Assembly (NCBI RefSeq): GCF_014352935.1
Contig: NZ_CP060694.1
Location: forward strand, 1,364,001 to 1,428,000
Length of the DNA stretch: 64,000 nt
Source of the DNA: Aliarcobacter cryaerophilus
GTDB lineage: Bacteria; Campylobacterota; Campylobacteria; Campylobacterales; Arcobacteraceae
Direction of reading: 5' to 3'
Shown: positions 28,830 through 36,425 of the stretch, one piece after another
Layout of the letters: each line of letters starts with the position of its first letter
How positions within the stretch are numbered: the stretch's first letter is position 1
Made by a program: the position numbers and the translations under genes
The notes under the pieces: generated by a model
Seen by the model: the letters and a program-made list of their open reading frames with translations, nothing else
Database searches by the model: none
Told to the model about the DNA's origin: nothing

Positions 28830-29978
28830 TCAAGATAATTTTGATTTATAATCATTATAACCAAAGTTTTTTATAATTTTATAATTATTATCTTTAGTTT
28901 TTATAACAATTGATGGTAATTTTATACCGTTAAAAGTAGTTGTTTTTACCATTGTATAATGAATCATATCTTCTAGAATTATTCTATCTCCTACATTTAA
29001 AGGCTTATCAAAAGAGTAATCTCCAATAATATCTCCAGCCAAACAAGTATTTCCACCTAATCTGTAAGTATATTTTTTTTCTAAAGCATTTGCACTATTT
29101 CTAATCATTGCACGATATGGCATAGCAAGAGTATCAGGCATATGAGCTTCTGCACTAGTATCAAGAATTGCTAAATCCATTCCATTATTAACAATATCAA
29201 GCACAGTTGCTACTAAATAACCAGTTTGCCAACCAACTGCTTCACCTGGTTCCATATAAACTTCAAGATGAGGATATCTTGATTTAAAATCTTTTAAAAG
29301 ATTAATCAATCCCTCAACATCATAATCAGCTCTTGTAATATGATGACCTCCTCCAAAATTTACCCATTTTAATTGAGAAAAATATTGGCTGAAATTTTTT
29401 TCAAAATTTGCTAAAGCACCCTGTAGAGCATCTACATTTTGTTCGCAAAGTGCGTGAAAATGGAAACCTTCTAAATATTGTAGTTGTGATTCATCAAAAT
29501 TTGCTTTTGTAATACCAAGTCTTGAATTTGGAGCACAAGGATTATATAAATCAACCTCAACACTTGAATACTCAGGATTTAATCTCACTCCTAAAGATAC
29601 TTTTTTAAAAGCTTTATCTTTATATCTTTTTAGTTGATTAAATGAGTTAAATACTAAATGATTTGAGATAGATATAATTTCATCTATCTCTTCATCTTTA
29701 AAGGCTGGACTATATGTATGAACTTCTCCTCCAAACTCCTCTTTTGCTAAAAGTGCTTCATGAAGACCAGAAGCACAACAACCTTTAAGATATTTTTTAC
29801 ATAAATCAAAAGTTGAATACATAGCAAAACCTTTTAAAGCTAAAAGAATTTTAACTCCCGTCTCATCTTGAACTCTTTTTAAAAGTTTTAAATTTTTTTC
29901 TAAAAGTTCCTCTTCACAAACATAAGCTGGGCTTGGTAGCTTATCAAAGCTATCAACTACTTCATAATTTTTATTCAT
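28830..29978 (-). CDS. nspC: Carboxynorspermidine decarboxylase
   Basis: PLP enzyme that decarboxylates carboxynorspermidine or carboxyspermidine, the last step of the alternative route to spermidine used by Vibrio and Campylobacterota. The PLP lysine is in ILLALKGFAMYS; the fold-III features GFHFHALCEQ, VNFGGGHHIT and MEPGEAVGWQTG are present, and the second active-site region AHMPDTLAMPYR follows. 382 residues. It lies two bases after the dehydrogenase gene, giving the complete two-step pathway. Confidence 0.96.
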   Translation of the reverse strand: MNKNYEVVDSFDKLPSPAYVCEEELLEKNLKLLKRVQDETGVKILLALKGFAMYSTFDLCKKYLKGCCASGLHEALLAKEEFGGEVHTYSPAFKDEEIDEIISISNHLVFNSFNQLKRYKDKAFKKVSLGVRLNPEYSSVEVDLYNPCAPNSRLGITKANFDESQLQYLEGFHFHALCEQNVDALQGALANFEKNFSQYFSQLKWVNFGGGHHITRADYDVEGLINLLKDFKSRYPHLEVYMEPGEAVGWQTGYLVATVLDIVNNGMDLAILDTSAEAHMPDTLAMPYRAMIRNSANALEKKYTYRLGGNTCLAGDIIGDYSFDKPLNVGDRIILEDMIHYTMVKTTTFNGIKLPSIVIKTKDNNYKIIKNFGYNDYKSKLS

Positions 29979-29980
29979 AA

Positions 29981-31183
29981 CTATTTCACATCAAGTTCAA
30001 GTATTTTCCAAGGAAGACCTTGAGTCATTAGCTCATCCATAAATGGTTTTGCATCAAACTCTTCTATATTAAATACACCTTTATTTTTCCAAACACCTTT
30101 ATATAAAAGTTTTGAACCAATCATTGCTGGAACTCCTGTTGTATAAGAAACTGCTTGTGCTCCAGTTTCTCTATAGCACTCTTGATGATCACAAACATTG
30201 TAAATGTAAACTTTTCTTGGTTTTCCATCTTTAATTCCTTCAATAATACATCCAATATTTGTTTTTCCAACAGTTCTTGGACCCAAACTTGCTGGATCTG
30301 GTAATAAAGTTTTTAGAAACTCTATTGGAATGATTTTTTGTCCTTGGTGTTCTACTGGCTCAATTCCTAACATTCCAACATTTTGTAAACAATTCATATG
30401 TTGAATATAAGAGTCTCCAAAAGTCATAAAAAATCTAATTCTTTTTAAACCTTTAATATTTTTAGCTAAAGATTCTAACTCTTCGTGATAAAGTAAGTAT
30501 GAAGCTTTTACTCCAATTTCTGGATAGTCATGATCAACTCTAATTTCAAGTGGTTTTGTCTCAATCCACTCTCCATTTTCCCAATATCTTCCATTTGCAC
30601 TTACTTCTCGCAAGTTTATTTCTGGATTAAAGTTTGTAGCAAAAGCATAACCATGGTCACCTGCATTACAATCCATAATATCTATATAGTGAATTTCATC
30701 AAAAAGATTTTGCTCTGCATATGCACAAAATACTCCAGTAACACCTGGGTCAAATCCTGAACCTAAAAGTGCCATAATTCCAGCTTCTTTAAACTGTTCA
30801 TCTCTTTCCCATTGAAGTTTATATTCAAACTTTGCTTCATCTGGATGTTCATAATTTGCTGTATCAACATAATCAACTTTACATTTCGTACAAGCATCCA
30901 TAATTGTTAAATCTTGATATGGTAAAGCAACATTTAGAACTAATTTTGGATTTACTTTTTCAATTAACTTAACAAGTTCATCAACACTATCTGCATCAAC
31001 TTTAGCAGTATCTATTTTCACACCTTTATTTTTTAAAATATAATCTGCAATTGCATCACATTTGCTAAGTGTTCTAGAAGCTAATGTTATTTTTTCAAAA
31101 GTATCAATATTCATAGCACATTTTACAGTTGCAACTTGACTAACACCACCTGCACCTATTATTAAAATCCCTTTTTTACTCAT
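29981..31183 (-). CDS. Carboxynorspermidine dehydrogenase (saccharopine dehydrogenase family)
   Basis: NADPH-dependent enzyme condensing an amine (putrescine or diaminopropane) with aspartate semialdehyde to carboxyspermidine or carboxynorspermidine. The N-terminal Rossmann fold has LIIGAGGVSQVA and the family's ALLGSGFDPGVTGVF and CNAGDHGYAF segments are intact. It is often annotated as saccharopine dehydrogenase (Lys1), but the coupling to nspC and 400-residue length point to polyamine synthesis. 154 bases separate its start from the tmRNA gene on the other strand. Confidence 0.94.
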   Translation of the reverse strand: MSKKGILIIGAGGVSQVATVKCAMNIDTFEKITLASRTLSKCDAIADYILKNKGVKIDTAKVDADSVDELVKLIEKVNPKLVLNVALPYQDLTIMDACTKCKVDYVDTANYEHPDEAKFEYKLQWERDEQFKEAGIMALLGSGFDPGVTGVFCAYAEQNLFDEIHYIDIMDCNAGDHGYAFATNFNPEINLREVSANGRYWENGEWIETKPLEIRVDHDYPEIGVKASYLLYHEELESLAKNIKGLKRIRFFMTFGDSYIQHMNCLQNVGMLGIEPVEHQGQKIIPIEFLKTLLPDPASLGPRTVGKTNIGCIIEGIKDGKPRKVYIYNVCDHQECYRETGAQAVSYTTGVPAMIGSKLLYKGVWKNKGVFNIEEFDAKPFMDELMTQGLPWKILELDVK

Positions 31184-31317
31184 TTTTAAAACTCCGATAT
31201 TATTATTTTATAGCTAGATTATACAATTTTAAAATAAAAAAATTGATGAAACAAGTTAAATATTGAATTTAGTAACCATTTGATTACAAAATTAAATCTA
31301 TTTTAATTTTATTCATA

Positions 31318-31323
31318 TACAAT
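31318..31323 (+). promoter_or_regulatory. Possible -10 box of the tmRNA gene
   Basis: TACAAT, within TATACAATACGG, lies 14 bases before the mature tmRNA 5' end; the primary transcript would need only slight trimming by RNase P. No convincing -35 box at the right distance, as is common in this phylum. Confidence 0.4.
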
Positions 31324-31337
31324 ACGGTTTTAAAATT

Positions 31338-31735
31338 GGGGATGACTTGGTATCGATTAGAGCAGTGAGTATAAGTTGCATGTCGGCCTGAACATGCCGT
31401 TACGCGGTTCATTTTTTTTAGACGCAAACAATACAAATTACGCTCCAGCTTACGCAAAAGCTGCGTAAGTTTAACAACTTATTGACTCGCCCAACGGCTT
31501 GAGTCTTCGGAGGCTAGCACTACAGATTCTATCTATGTAGGTAAATGCTGGTTCACAATAGATAGATTATCTTTGAGGAGTTGATTGAAACTTGAAGAGA
31601 AATTTTAAATCTTAGCTTTATGATTGCTTTTGGAAGTTGAGTTGTCATAGAGTGAAATTTTTCAACTTTGCTAAGCATGTAGACGCTTATATAAGCTGTT
31701 TTAAGACTGCGGTTCGATCCCGCACATCTCCACCA
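31338..31735 (+). ncRNA. ssrA: tmRNA
   Basis: Rescues stalled ribosomes and tags the unfinished protein for proteolysis. The ends pair as a tRNA-like acceptor stem (GGGGATG with CATCTCC, one G-U), followed by discriminator A and an encoded CCA at 31733-31735. A T-arm GGTTCGATCC precedes it. The tag frame runs 31424-31468 and encodes ANNTNYAPAYAKAA, ending at TAA; this is close to the Campylobacter tag. Its last 15 bases (31721-31735) also occur at 44660-44674 and form the attachment site of the island that starts immediately after it. Confidence 0.96.
31721..31735 (+). repeat. Island attachment repeat, left copy (within tmRNA)
   Basis: CGCACATCTCCACCA, the 3' end of tmRNA, repeated exactly at 44660-44674. 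The tmRNA gene stays intact because the inserted element brings or leaves a copy of the 3' end, which is the usual outcome of integrase-mediated insertion at ssrA. Confidence 0.8.
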
Positions 31736-31799
31736 TTATTACAAATACTTATAGTTTTATTATTTGTTTATCTTATAATTTATAGAAGATTTCAAAAAA

Positions 31800-32210
31800 T
31801 TAAATCTCTGCGTAAAATTCACATTTGCCTTTTTCTTCTATACACTCTTTTATTTTATTACCAAGTTTAAAATCTGCATATTCATGTATAATTTCAAAAG
31901 TTTCTTCTGGAGTTTTATTTAAAAATTTTGCCAACTCTTCATCTGTATAAACTTTTCTACTATTAAAAAAGTTATTGATTTTTTCAAGATTATGAGATAA
32001 ATTTTTTTTAATATTTTCTAATTCTTCTTCTACGTATTTTAAGTAATTTTTATCAAAATTGTAATGTATTTCAACAGGGAAAGTTTCTTTTGTATCTTCA
32101 TCTTCATAAAAAATAGTTTCACCTAAATATCCAAATCTATCTGCGGCTCTGCTACTTTGAACACCAACCATAAATTTGTAATCAATATCACCTGTTGTAA
32201 ATCTTCCCAT
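31800..32210 (-). CDS. Hypothetical protein beside the CARF nuclease
   Basis: Not recognised. 136 residues, no signal or membrane segment. The N-terminal third is distinctive (MGRFTTGDIDYKFMVGVQSS, then AADRFGYLGETIFY), the middle is a helical, possibly coiled-coil stretch (YVEEELENIKKNLSHNLEKI), and a C-terminal part has TDEELAKFLNKTPEETFEI, helix-turn-helix-like. The gene follows the CARF nuclease by 23 bases on the same strand, so the two are likely one transcript and may act together. It ends 65 bases inside the left end of the island. Confidence 0.65.
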   Translation of the reverse strand: MGRFTTGDIDYKFMVGVQSSRAADRFGYLGETIFYEDEDTKETFPVEIHYNFDKNYLKYVEEELENIKKNLSHNLEKINNFFNSRKVYTDEELAKFLNKTPEETFEIIHEYADFKLGNKIKECIEEKGKCEFYAEI

Positions 32211-32233
32211 ATTTTTTCTTGTATATAAAATTA

Positions 32234-33319
32234 TTAGCTTAGAAAATGATTTTTTATATCTTGTAAAAATCTAGCTTTATCAAAAGTTTTTGAGTGATGA
32301 ATTAATATCTCTGATGTTTTAGCTCTTGCTTTTGTTCCATTAGTAAATGAAGTTTTTACATTACCACATTGTGTAACTCTTTTATTATCATCACCAATAA
32401 CTAGTATCATACCTTTGCCATCATCATCAAGATAATCAATAACAGAATCTAGTTTATATACATAATCTTCACCTTGAACTGATTTTCTTAATTTACACTC
32501 AATTACGTGAAGATGATTATCTTTCATCATTAAAATATCAAATTCATTTTGTAAAGCTGGTGCAAACTCAACTTTTACATTAAACATTACATGATCAAAA
32601 TCAAAATTATCAGCAATTAGCCAATATATATACTCTTCAAATATAGTTCCTTGTATGAACATTCTATCGTTTAACTTATCAATTTTTTCAAGGTCTTTTT
32701 TTATTTCAGTATATCCATCTATTGAATCTAAAGTCTTATTTTGAAATAAAGCTGCAAATGTTTGATATTCTTCAAGATTTTTACAAATATTCATTACTAT
32801 ACTTTTTCTTGAATATGCTTCAACTTTATTACCCATAGATAAAAGGTTGTAGCCTTTAAGAATAAAGTGAGTTATGATATCTTTATTTTGAGAGATTTGT
32901 TTTTTTTGCATAGAGTTTTTTGTAACAATATTATATCCGTTATCAAAAATATCATATGCTATAAAATTTGCACCTTTTTCAAGTAATCTATCTGAAAGAA
33001 TTATAGTAGAAGATACTAATCCATCTGTTGCATTAAAATATATATTTTTAAAATCATTATTAGATATTTTAACTATCTCTTCAAAACAAGATATTATTGA
33101 ATCATAAGAGTCTTCATCAATTTTTATAGCATGTGTTTTAAAATTTAAATTATAAAATTCTTTAAATTTTTCTTGAGAATTCATAACTTTTTTTATCATA
33201 GTGGTTTCATATTTTGAATCATCATGAATTATTATATGTTTTTTAATTTTATCTTTAAATTCTACTAGTATTGGATAAATAGAAGAATCATGAATCCCAA
33301 GAAGTGAAATTAATATCAT
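32234..33319 (-). CDS. Card1/Can2-like CARF-PD-(D/E)XK nuclease (DUF1887)
   Basis: 361 residues. An N-terminal CARF-like Rossmann domain (MILISLLGIHDSSIYPILVEF, TIILSDRL, ANFIAYDIFDNGY), a middle winged-helix-like part, and a C-terminal restriction-type nuclease core: Glu in GTIFEEYIYWLIAD (about 223), Asp in ALQNEFDILMMK (about 260), and ECK in HLHVIECKLRK (about 273). This is the Card1/Can2 layout; those enzymes are switched on by cyclic oligoadenylate from type III CRISPR and cut nucleic acids. No cas gene is in the window, so its activator must come from elsewhere or be different. Catalytic residues appear intact. Confidence 0.78.
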   Translation of the reverse strand: MILISLLGIHDSSIYPILVEFKDKIKKHIIIHDDSKYETTMIKKVMNSQEKFKEFYNLNFKTHAIKIDEDSYDSIISCFEEIVKISNNDFKNIYFNATDGLVSSTIILSDRLLEKGANFIAYDIFDNGYNIVTKNSMQKKQISQNKDIITHFILKGYNLLSMGNKVEAYSRKSIVMNICKNLEEYQTFAALFQNKTLDSIDGYTEIKKDLEKIDKLNDRMFIQGTIFEEYIYWLIADNFDFDHVMFNVKVEFAPALQNEFDILMMKDNHLHVIECKLRKSVQGEDYVYKLDSVIDYLDDDGKGMILVIGDDNKRVTQCGNVKTSFTNGTKARAKTSEILIHHSKTFDKARFLQDIKNHFLS

Positions 33320-33394
33320 TGTGTTCCTTGTGTGTAGGTATTTAAAACAAAAGTGTATCTATTTTTAATTTATATTTATATTTTTAAATACATT

Positions 33395-33763
33395 TTAATG
33401 ATAATATTCATCATTGTTTCTAGAACTTCCAAAAAGTAAAAGAAGCAAAAGTAATCCAGCAAAAACTAAAATAAAAATAGCCCCCAATGCTACATTTAAA
33501 TCAGTTTTTGTTTTTATATATATAAAATTTCCTATCATAAGAATTAAAGAAAAAATAATAGCTAGATATAAATTAATTTCATTATGCTTAAAAAAGTAAT
33601 ATCCACAAATTATCAATATAAATGGAGTCATCATTATTCCAGCATTAAAAATATTTATAGGTCTATAATCATATTTTTCTTCACTATAATTATTTAGTTT
33701 CATTCCAAAAAATACAAGTCCAACTATAAATAATATTCCTATAAAAATTATTGTAATTTGCAT
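33395..33763 (-). CDS. Small four-helix membrane protein
   Basis: Not recognised. 122 residues with four hydrophobic segments (QITIIFIGILFIVGLVFFGM; GIMMTPFILIICGYYF; LAIIFSLILMIGNFIYI; ALGAIFILVFAGLLLLLLLF) and a short polar tail. AAGGGG precedes its ATG. It is one of a series of small envelope genes on the minus strand between the CARF nuclease and the WYL regulator. Confidence 0.65.
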   Translation of the reverse strand: MQITIIFIGILFIVGLVFFGMKLNNYSEEKYDYRPINIFNAGIMMTPFILIICGYYFFKHNEINLYLAIIFSLILMIGNFIYIKTKTDLNVALGAIFILVFAGLLLLLLLFGSSRNNDEYYH

Positions 33764-33800
33764 TTGTTTCCCCTTTTTAAGATATAAACATATAGTTTAA

Positions 33801-34145
33801 TTAGTATGAATTATTATCATTATCATAAGAAGTTTTATAATAATAATCATCATAAAAACTATTATTACTAGAGTCATTATTGTATGAACTATTGTAACTA
33901 TTATCAGCACTAGTATTATTATGTGATAAATCATTATGATTATCTTCAGCTCCACTTACACCATAAGGATTTCCATAAATATCTAAACAGCCTATCATTG
34001 GTGCACCATTAGCAGGATTAAAGTCTGTAGGAGCACAAAAATTATCTTCATCTTCTTCATGCTTTTTTAGATATTTATTTTCTTTACATGATAAAATAAA
34101 AAACAGTACGTAAATAATTGGTACAAATAAAAATAGAAGCTCCAT
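33801..34145 (-). CDS. Single-pass membrane protein with Asn/Ser/Asp-rich tail
   Basis: Not recognised. 114 residues: one N-terminal membrane helix (MELLFLFVPIIYVLFFIL), a middle stretch with PANGAPMIGCLDIYGNPYG, then a low-complexity tail of about 45 residues made almost only of Asn, Ser, Asp and Tyr. The tail is repetitive at DNA level too. AAAGG is present upstream. The tail is probably disordered; no function is suggested. Confidence 0.55.
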   Translation of the reverse strand: MELLFLFVPIIYVLFFILSCKENKYLKKHEEDEDNFCAPTDFNPANGAPMIGCLDIYGNPYGVSGAEDNHNDLSHNNTSADNSYNSSYNNDSSNNSFYDDYYYKTSYDNDNNSY

Positions 34146-34191
34146 TTTATATCCTTTAAAAAATCTACTGAGAAATATCTCAGTAGTAATA

Positions 34192-34587
34192 TTATCTAAC
34201 TAATCCACCCATAGTTTCACCTTCACTTGATGAAAAGCTATGTGTTTTTACAACATTTCCATCAAACAGTACTATTAATGTTTTTTTAGTATCATCTGTT
34301 CCTTTTACAAACAAATTTACAACAGGAACATAATTTACACCTTTTTGAACACTTCTTGAGTGATGATATTCCCATTTTTCTAAGCCATTATCCATAAAGC
34401 CAATATTTCTAGGCTCCCCAAATGCTTTTCTAACATCTGCTTTTGTTGATTTACCATCTTCTATCATACTCAAAATATTATCTTGAGTAACATTTTCGAT
34501 TCTATCATTTCCTGTTTTTACAGCACATCCTGTAAATAAAACTGTCCCTAACAATAAACTTGTTGTGATTAAACTAATTTTTCTCAT
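34192..34587 (-). CDS. BamE/SmpA-like lipoprotein
   Basis: 131 residues. The signal ends in LFTGC, so Cys21 would be lipidated. The mature part has the BamE/OmlA pattern: DNILSMIEDGKSTKADVRKAFGEPRNIGF, here seen as a helix-turn followed by GEP, then EKWEYHHS and a strand pair to ILIVLFDGNVV-like sequence (TLIVLFDGNVVKTH). Similar small domains occur in many envelope proteins, so a true BAM-complex role is not implied. Lies in the island, three genes downstream of the porin-like gene. Confidence 0.7.
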   Translation of the reverse strand: MRKISLITTSLLLGTVLFTGCAVKTGNDRIENVTQDNILSMIEDGKSTKADVRKAFGEPRNIGFMDNGLEKWEYHHSRSVQKGVNYVPVVNLFVKGTDDTKKTLIVLFDGNVVKTHSFSSSEGETMGGLVR

Positions 34588-34637
34588 TTTTTCCCTTTTA
34601 TTTTTAAATTTTCAATATAATTATATTTTTAATAATT

Positions 34638-34657
34638 GACAAAAATTGTCGTTTAAA
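34638..34657. promoter_or_regulatory. Inverted repeat and WYL-site-like half upstream of the lipoprotein
   Basis: GACAA-AAA-TTGTC (34638-34650) is a short perfect palindrome; next to it GTCGTTTAAA (34648-34657) matches nine of ten bases of one arm of the palindrome found before the WYL regulator. Could be a terminator of the small ORF or a second operator. Confidence 0.35.
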
Positions 34658-34778
34658 TAAATTTTAAATTTTTTCTAGAGTATATTTTTTTACTCTCTTT
34701 AACTCTAGTTATTGGTTTAAATCCCCAAACAACTCTTGTTTTAATACTACTTGTATCAATTGTTATTTTTGTTTTCAT
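34653..34778 (-). CDS. Small basic protein of 41 residues
   Basis: Too short for usual ORF cut-offs. ATG at 34778 with GGGAG six bases upstream, stop at 34653. The sequence is basic, MKTKITIDTSSIKTRVVWGF then KPITRVKESKKIYSRK, with a single tryptophan and a lysine/arginine tail. No similarity I can name with confidence. It lies 19 bases downstream of the porin-like gene, in the same direction, so it is likely co-transcribed. The well-placed ribosome site is the main support. Confidence 0.55.
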   Translation of the reverse strand: MKTKITIDTSSIKTRVVWGFKPITRVKESKKIYSRKNLKFI

Positions 34779-34797
34779 TTTAATCTCCCTATTTTAG

Positions 34798-35289
34798 TTA
34801 AAATGTATATTTTAGATTTAAATTAGCTTTTTCATAATCATAATCAAATCTTGAAGATGTCATATTGTAAATTTTATATTCAAAATTTAAAGCTATATTT
34901 TTTGTAATTCTATAATCAGCACCAGCTCCATAACCAAATCCTGCTCCATCTTTATTATCTATTCCTTGTAAAGCACCAGAACCTATTGTGTATAGAAACA
35001 AATCTTGATTAAAAATAGCATATCCTATTTTTAAATCACCAGATAATGTATAGACATCTATATTTTTACTATTTACATTTGGGTTACCATATGCAAAGTT
35101 TATTGATGTGCCAACAACAATATTTGAATCAAAGTATTTATTAAAACCATAGCCACCATTAAACTCTGTATATGATTCATCTAAAACTTTTGCGTTTGAA
35201 ACTCCAACATGAACATCTGAAACAAATTCAGCATATGCAACTGAAGACATAATTACTGAACTGATAAATATTTTTTTAAGATATTTCAT
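34798..35289 (-). CDS. Outer-membrane beta-barrel protein, small
   Basis: 163 residues. Signal peptide (KKIFISSVIMSSVAYA), then alternating strands with aromatic girdles (EFNGGYGFNKYFDSNIVVG, FGYGAGADYRITKNIALNFE) ending in a C-terminal Phe (LNLKYTF), the insertion signal for the BAM machinery. The size suits an eight-stranded OmpA/OmpX-type barrel. AAGGAGAAG precedes the ATG. Divergent from the WYL regulator across an intergenic region with a palindrome. May be surface-exposed; no ligand inferred. Confidence 0.75.
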   Translation of the reverse strand: MKYLKKIFISSVIMSSVAYAEFVSDVHVGVSNAKVLDESYTEFNGGYGFNKYFDSNIVVGTSINFAYGNPNVNSKNIDVYTLSGDLKIGYAIFNQDLFLYTIGSGALQGIDNKDGAGFGYGAGADYRITKNIALNFEYKIYNMTSSRFDYDYEKANLNLKYTF

Positions 35290-35331
35290 TCTTCTCCTTC
35301 TTGTGTTAATTTACGAAAGAATTATAAAATC

Positions 35332-35359
35332 TTTAAACGAATATATAAGTTCGTTTAAA
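35332..35359. promoter_or_regulatory. Palindrome between the divergent WYL and porin-like genes
   Basis: TTTAAACGAA, an eight-base spacer, then TTCGTTTAAA: a perfect ten-base inverted repeat in the 149-base divergent intergenic region. This is the place and form of an operator for a dimeric regulator, most likely the WYL protein encoded next to it. Confidence 0.6.
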
Positions 35360-35438
35360 AAAAATGATTAATTTAATAATTTATTTATATTAAAACGATA
35401 TATTTATCATCTTATTTTAAAATATATGGAATAGATAT

Positions 35439-36356
35439 ATGAAACATGATTACGATAGAACTGTCACAAGATTAATTACAATTCTTTCAAAATTTTCTCA
35501 CAATGAAATTGTAAATCCAAAAGATTTAGCAGAAGAGTTTAATGTAAGTGTTAGAACAATACAAAAAGATTTAAAAGAAAAGTTAATGCCAAATTTTCCT
35601 ATATATATGCACAAAAAAGGTGAATATAGATTAAGTGAAGGAGCTTCAATTACAAAATCTAATTTAACTAATGATGAAATGATTATATTATCTTTAGCTC
35701 TTTCAAAATTCAAAAATGTAAGTGATTTTGATATAACAACAGATAATCTTTTAAAAAAGCTTTTAAAACCAAATTTAAATAATCCTTATTTTATGAAATA
35801 TGAAGATATTGAAGATTTGGATATTGATTCAAAAATTGTACAAACTATTGAAGCTGCTATTGAGTATTCAAATATAATTGAAATAAATACAAAAAATGGT
35901 TCTAAAATAGTTGAAGCTTACAAAGTAGTGAATTATGGTGGAATATGGTATTTATTTGCAAGAGATACAAAAGATAGTAAAGTTAAAACATTTATGATAT
36001 CTAAAATAAAATCTGTAAATTTAACTTCAGAAAAATATACCTTTCCAAAACATGTAATTGAACAAATGCTTCAAAAGGCTCATTCTCCATATTATCAAGA
36101 TGGTAATACTTATAATGTAAAAGTAAAAGTTGATAGTGAGATTTCTCATTTTTTTGAACAAAAAGAGTTTTTACAATCACAAGAAATAGAAGATAAATTA
36201 GAAGATGGGAGTTTAATAATAAATTTTGAGATAAGTCATGATGAAGATATAGATAATATTATTAAATCTTGGCTACCACACATTGAAATAATTGAACCCA
36301 TTAGATTTAAAGAGAAATTGAAAAATGAATTGAAAGAGTATTTAAAAAGGATGTAA
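35439..36356 (+). CDS. WYL-domain transcriptional regulator
   Basis: 305 residues. N-terminal helix-turn-helix of the DeoR/HTH_11 type (LITILSKFSHNEIVNPKDLA, EEFNVSVRTIQKDLKEKL), then a WYL domain at about 140-215 (VVNYGGIWYLFARDTKDSKV with the variant W-Y-L reading IWYL) and the WCX C-terminal part to the end. WYL regulators often control phage-defence loci and may sense nucleic acid or nucleotide ligands. It precedes the large DUF4062-STAND gene by 69 bases in the same direction, and probably controls it and/or the divergent genes. Confidence 0.9.
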   Translation: MKHDYDRTVTRLITILSKFSHNEIVNPKDLAEEFNVSVRTIQKDLKEKLMPNFPIYMHKKGEYRLSEGASITKSNLTNDEMIILSLALSKFKNVSDFDITTDNLLKKLLKPNLNNPYFMKYEDIEDLDIDSKIVQTIEAAIEYSNIIEINTKNGSKIVEAYKVVNYGGIWYLFARDTKDSKVKTFMISKIKSVNLTSEKYTFPKHVIEQMLQKAHSPYYQDGNTYNVKVKVDSEISHFFEQKEFLQSQEIEDKLEDGSLIINFEISHDEDIDNIIKSWLPHIEIIEPIRFKEKLKNELKEYLKRM

Positions 36357-36425
36357 ATTATTTTATACACTGATTTAAAGATATTTTGTTAAAAATTAAA
36401 AGTTATACTTAAAAGGGTTGAATAT

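Noticed and set aside
29981-31183. Lysine biosynthesis saccharopine dehydrogenase
   Set aside because: Two-base spacing to nspC shows a polyamine role.
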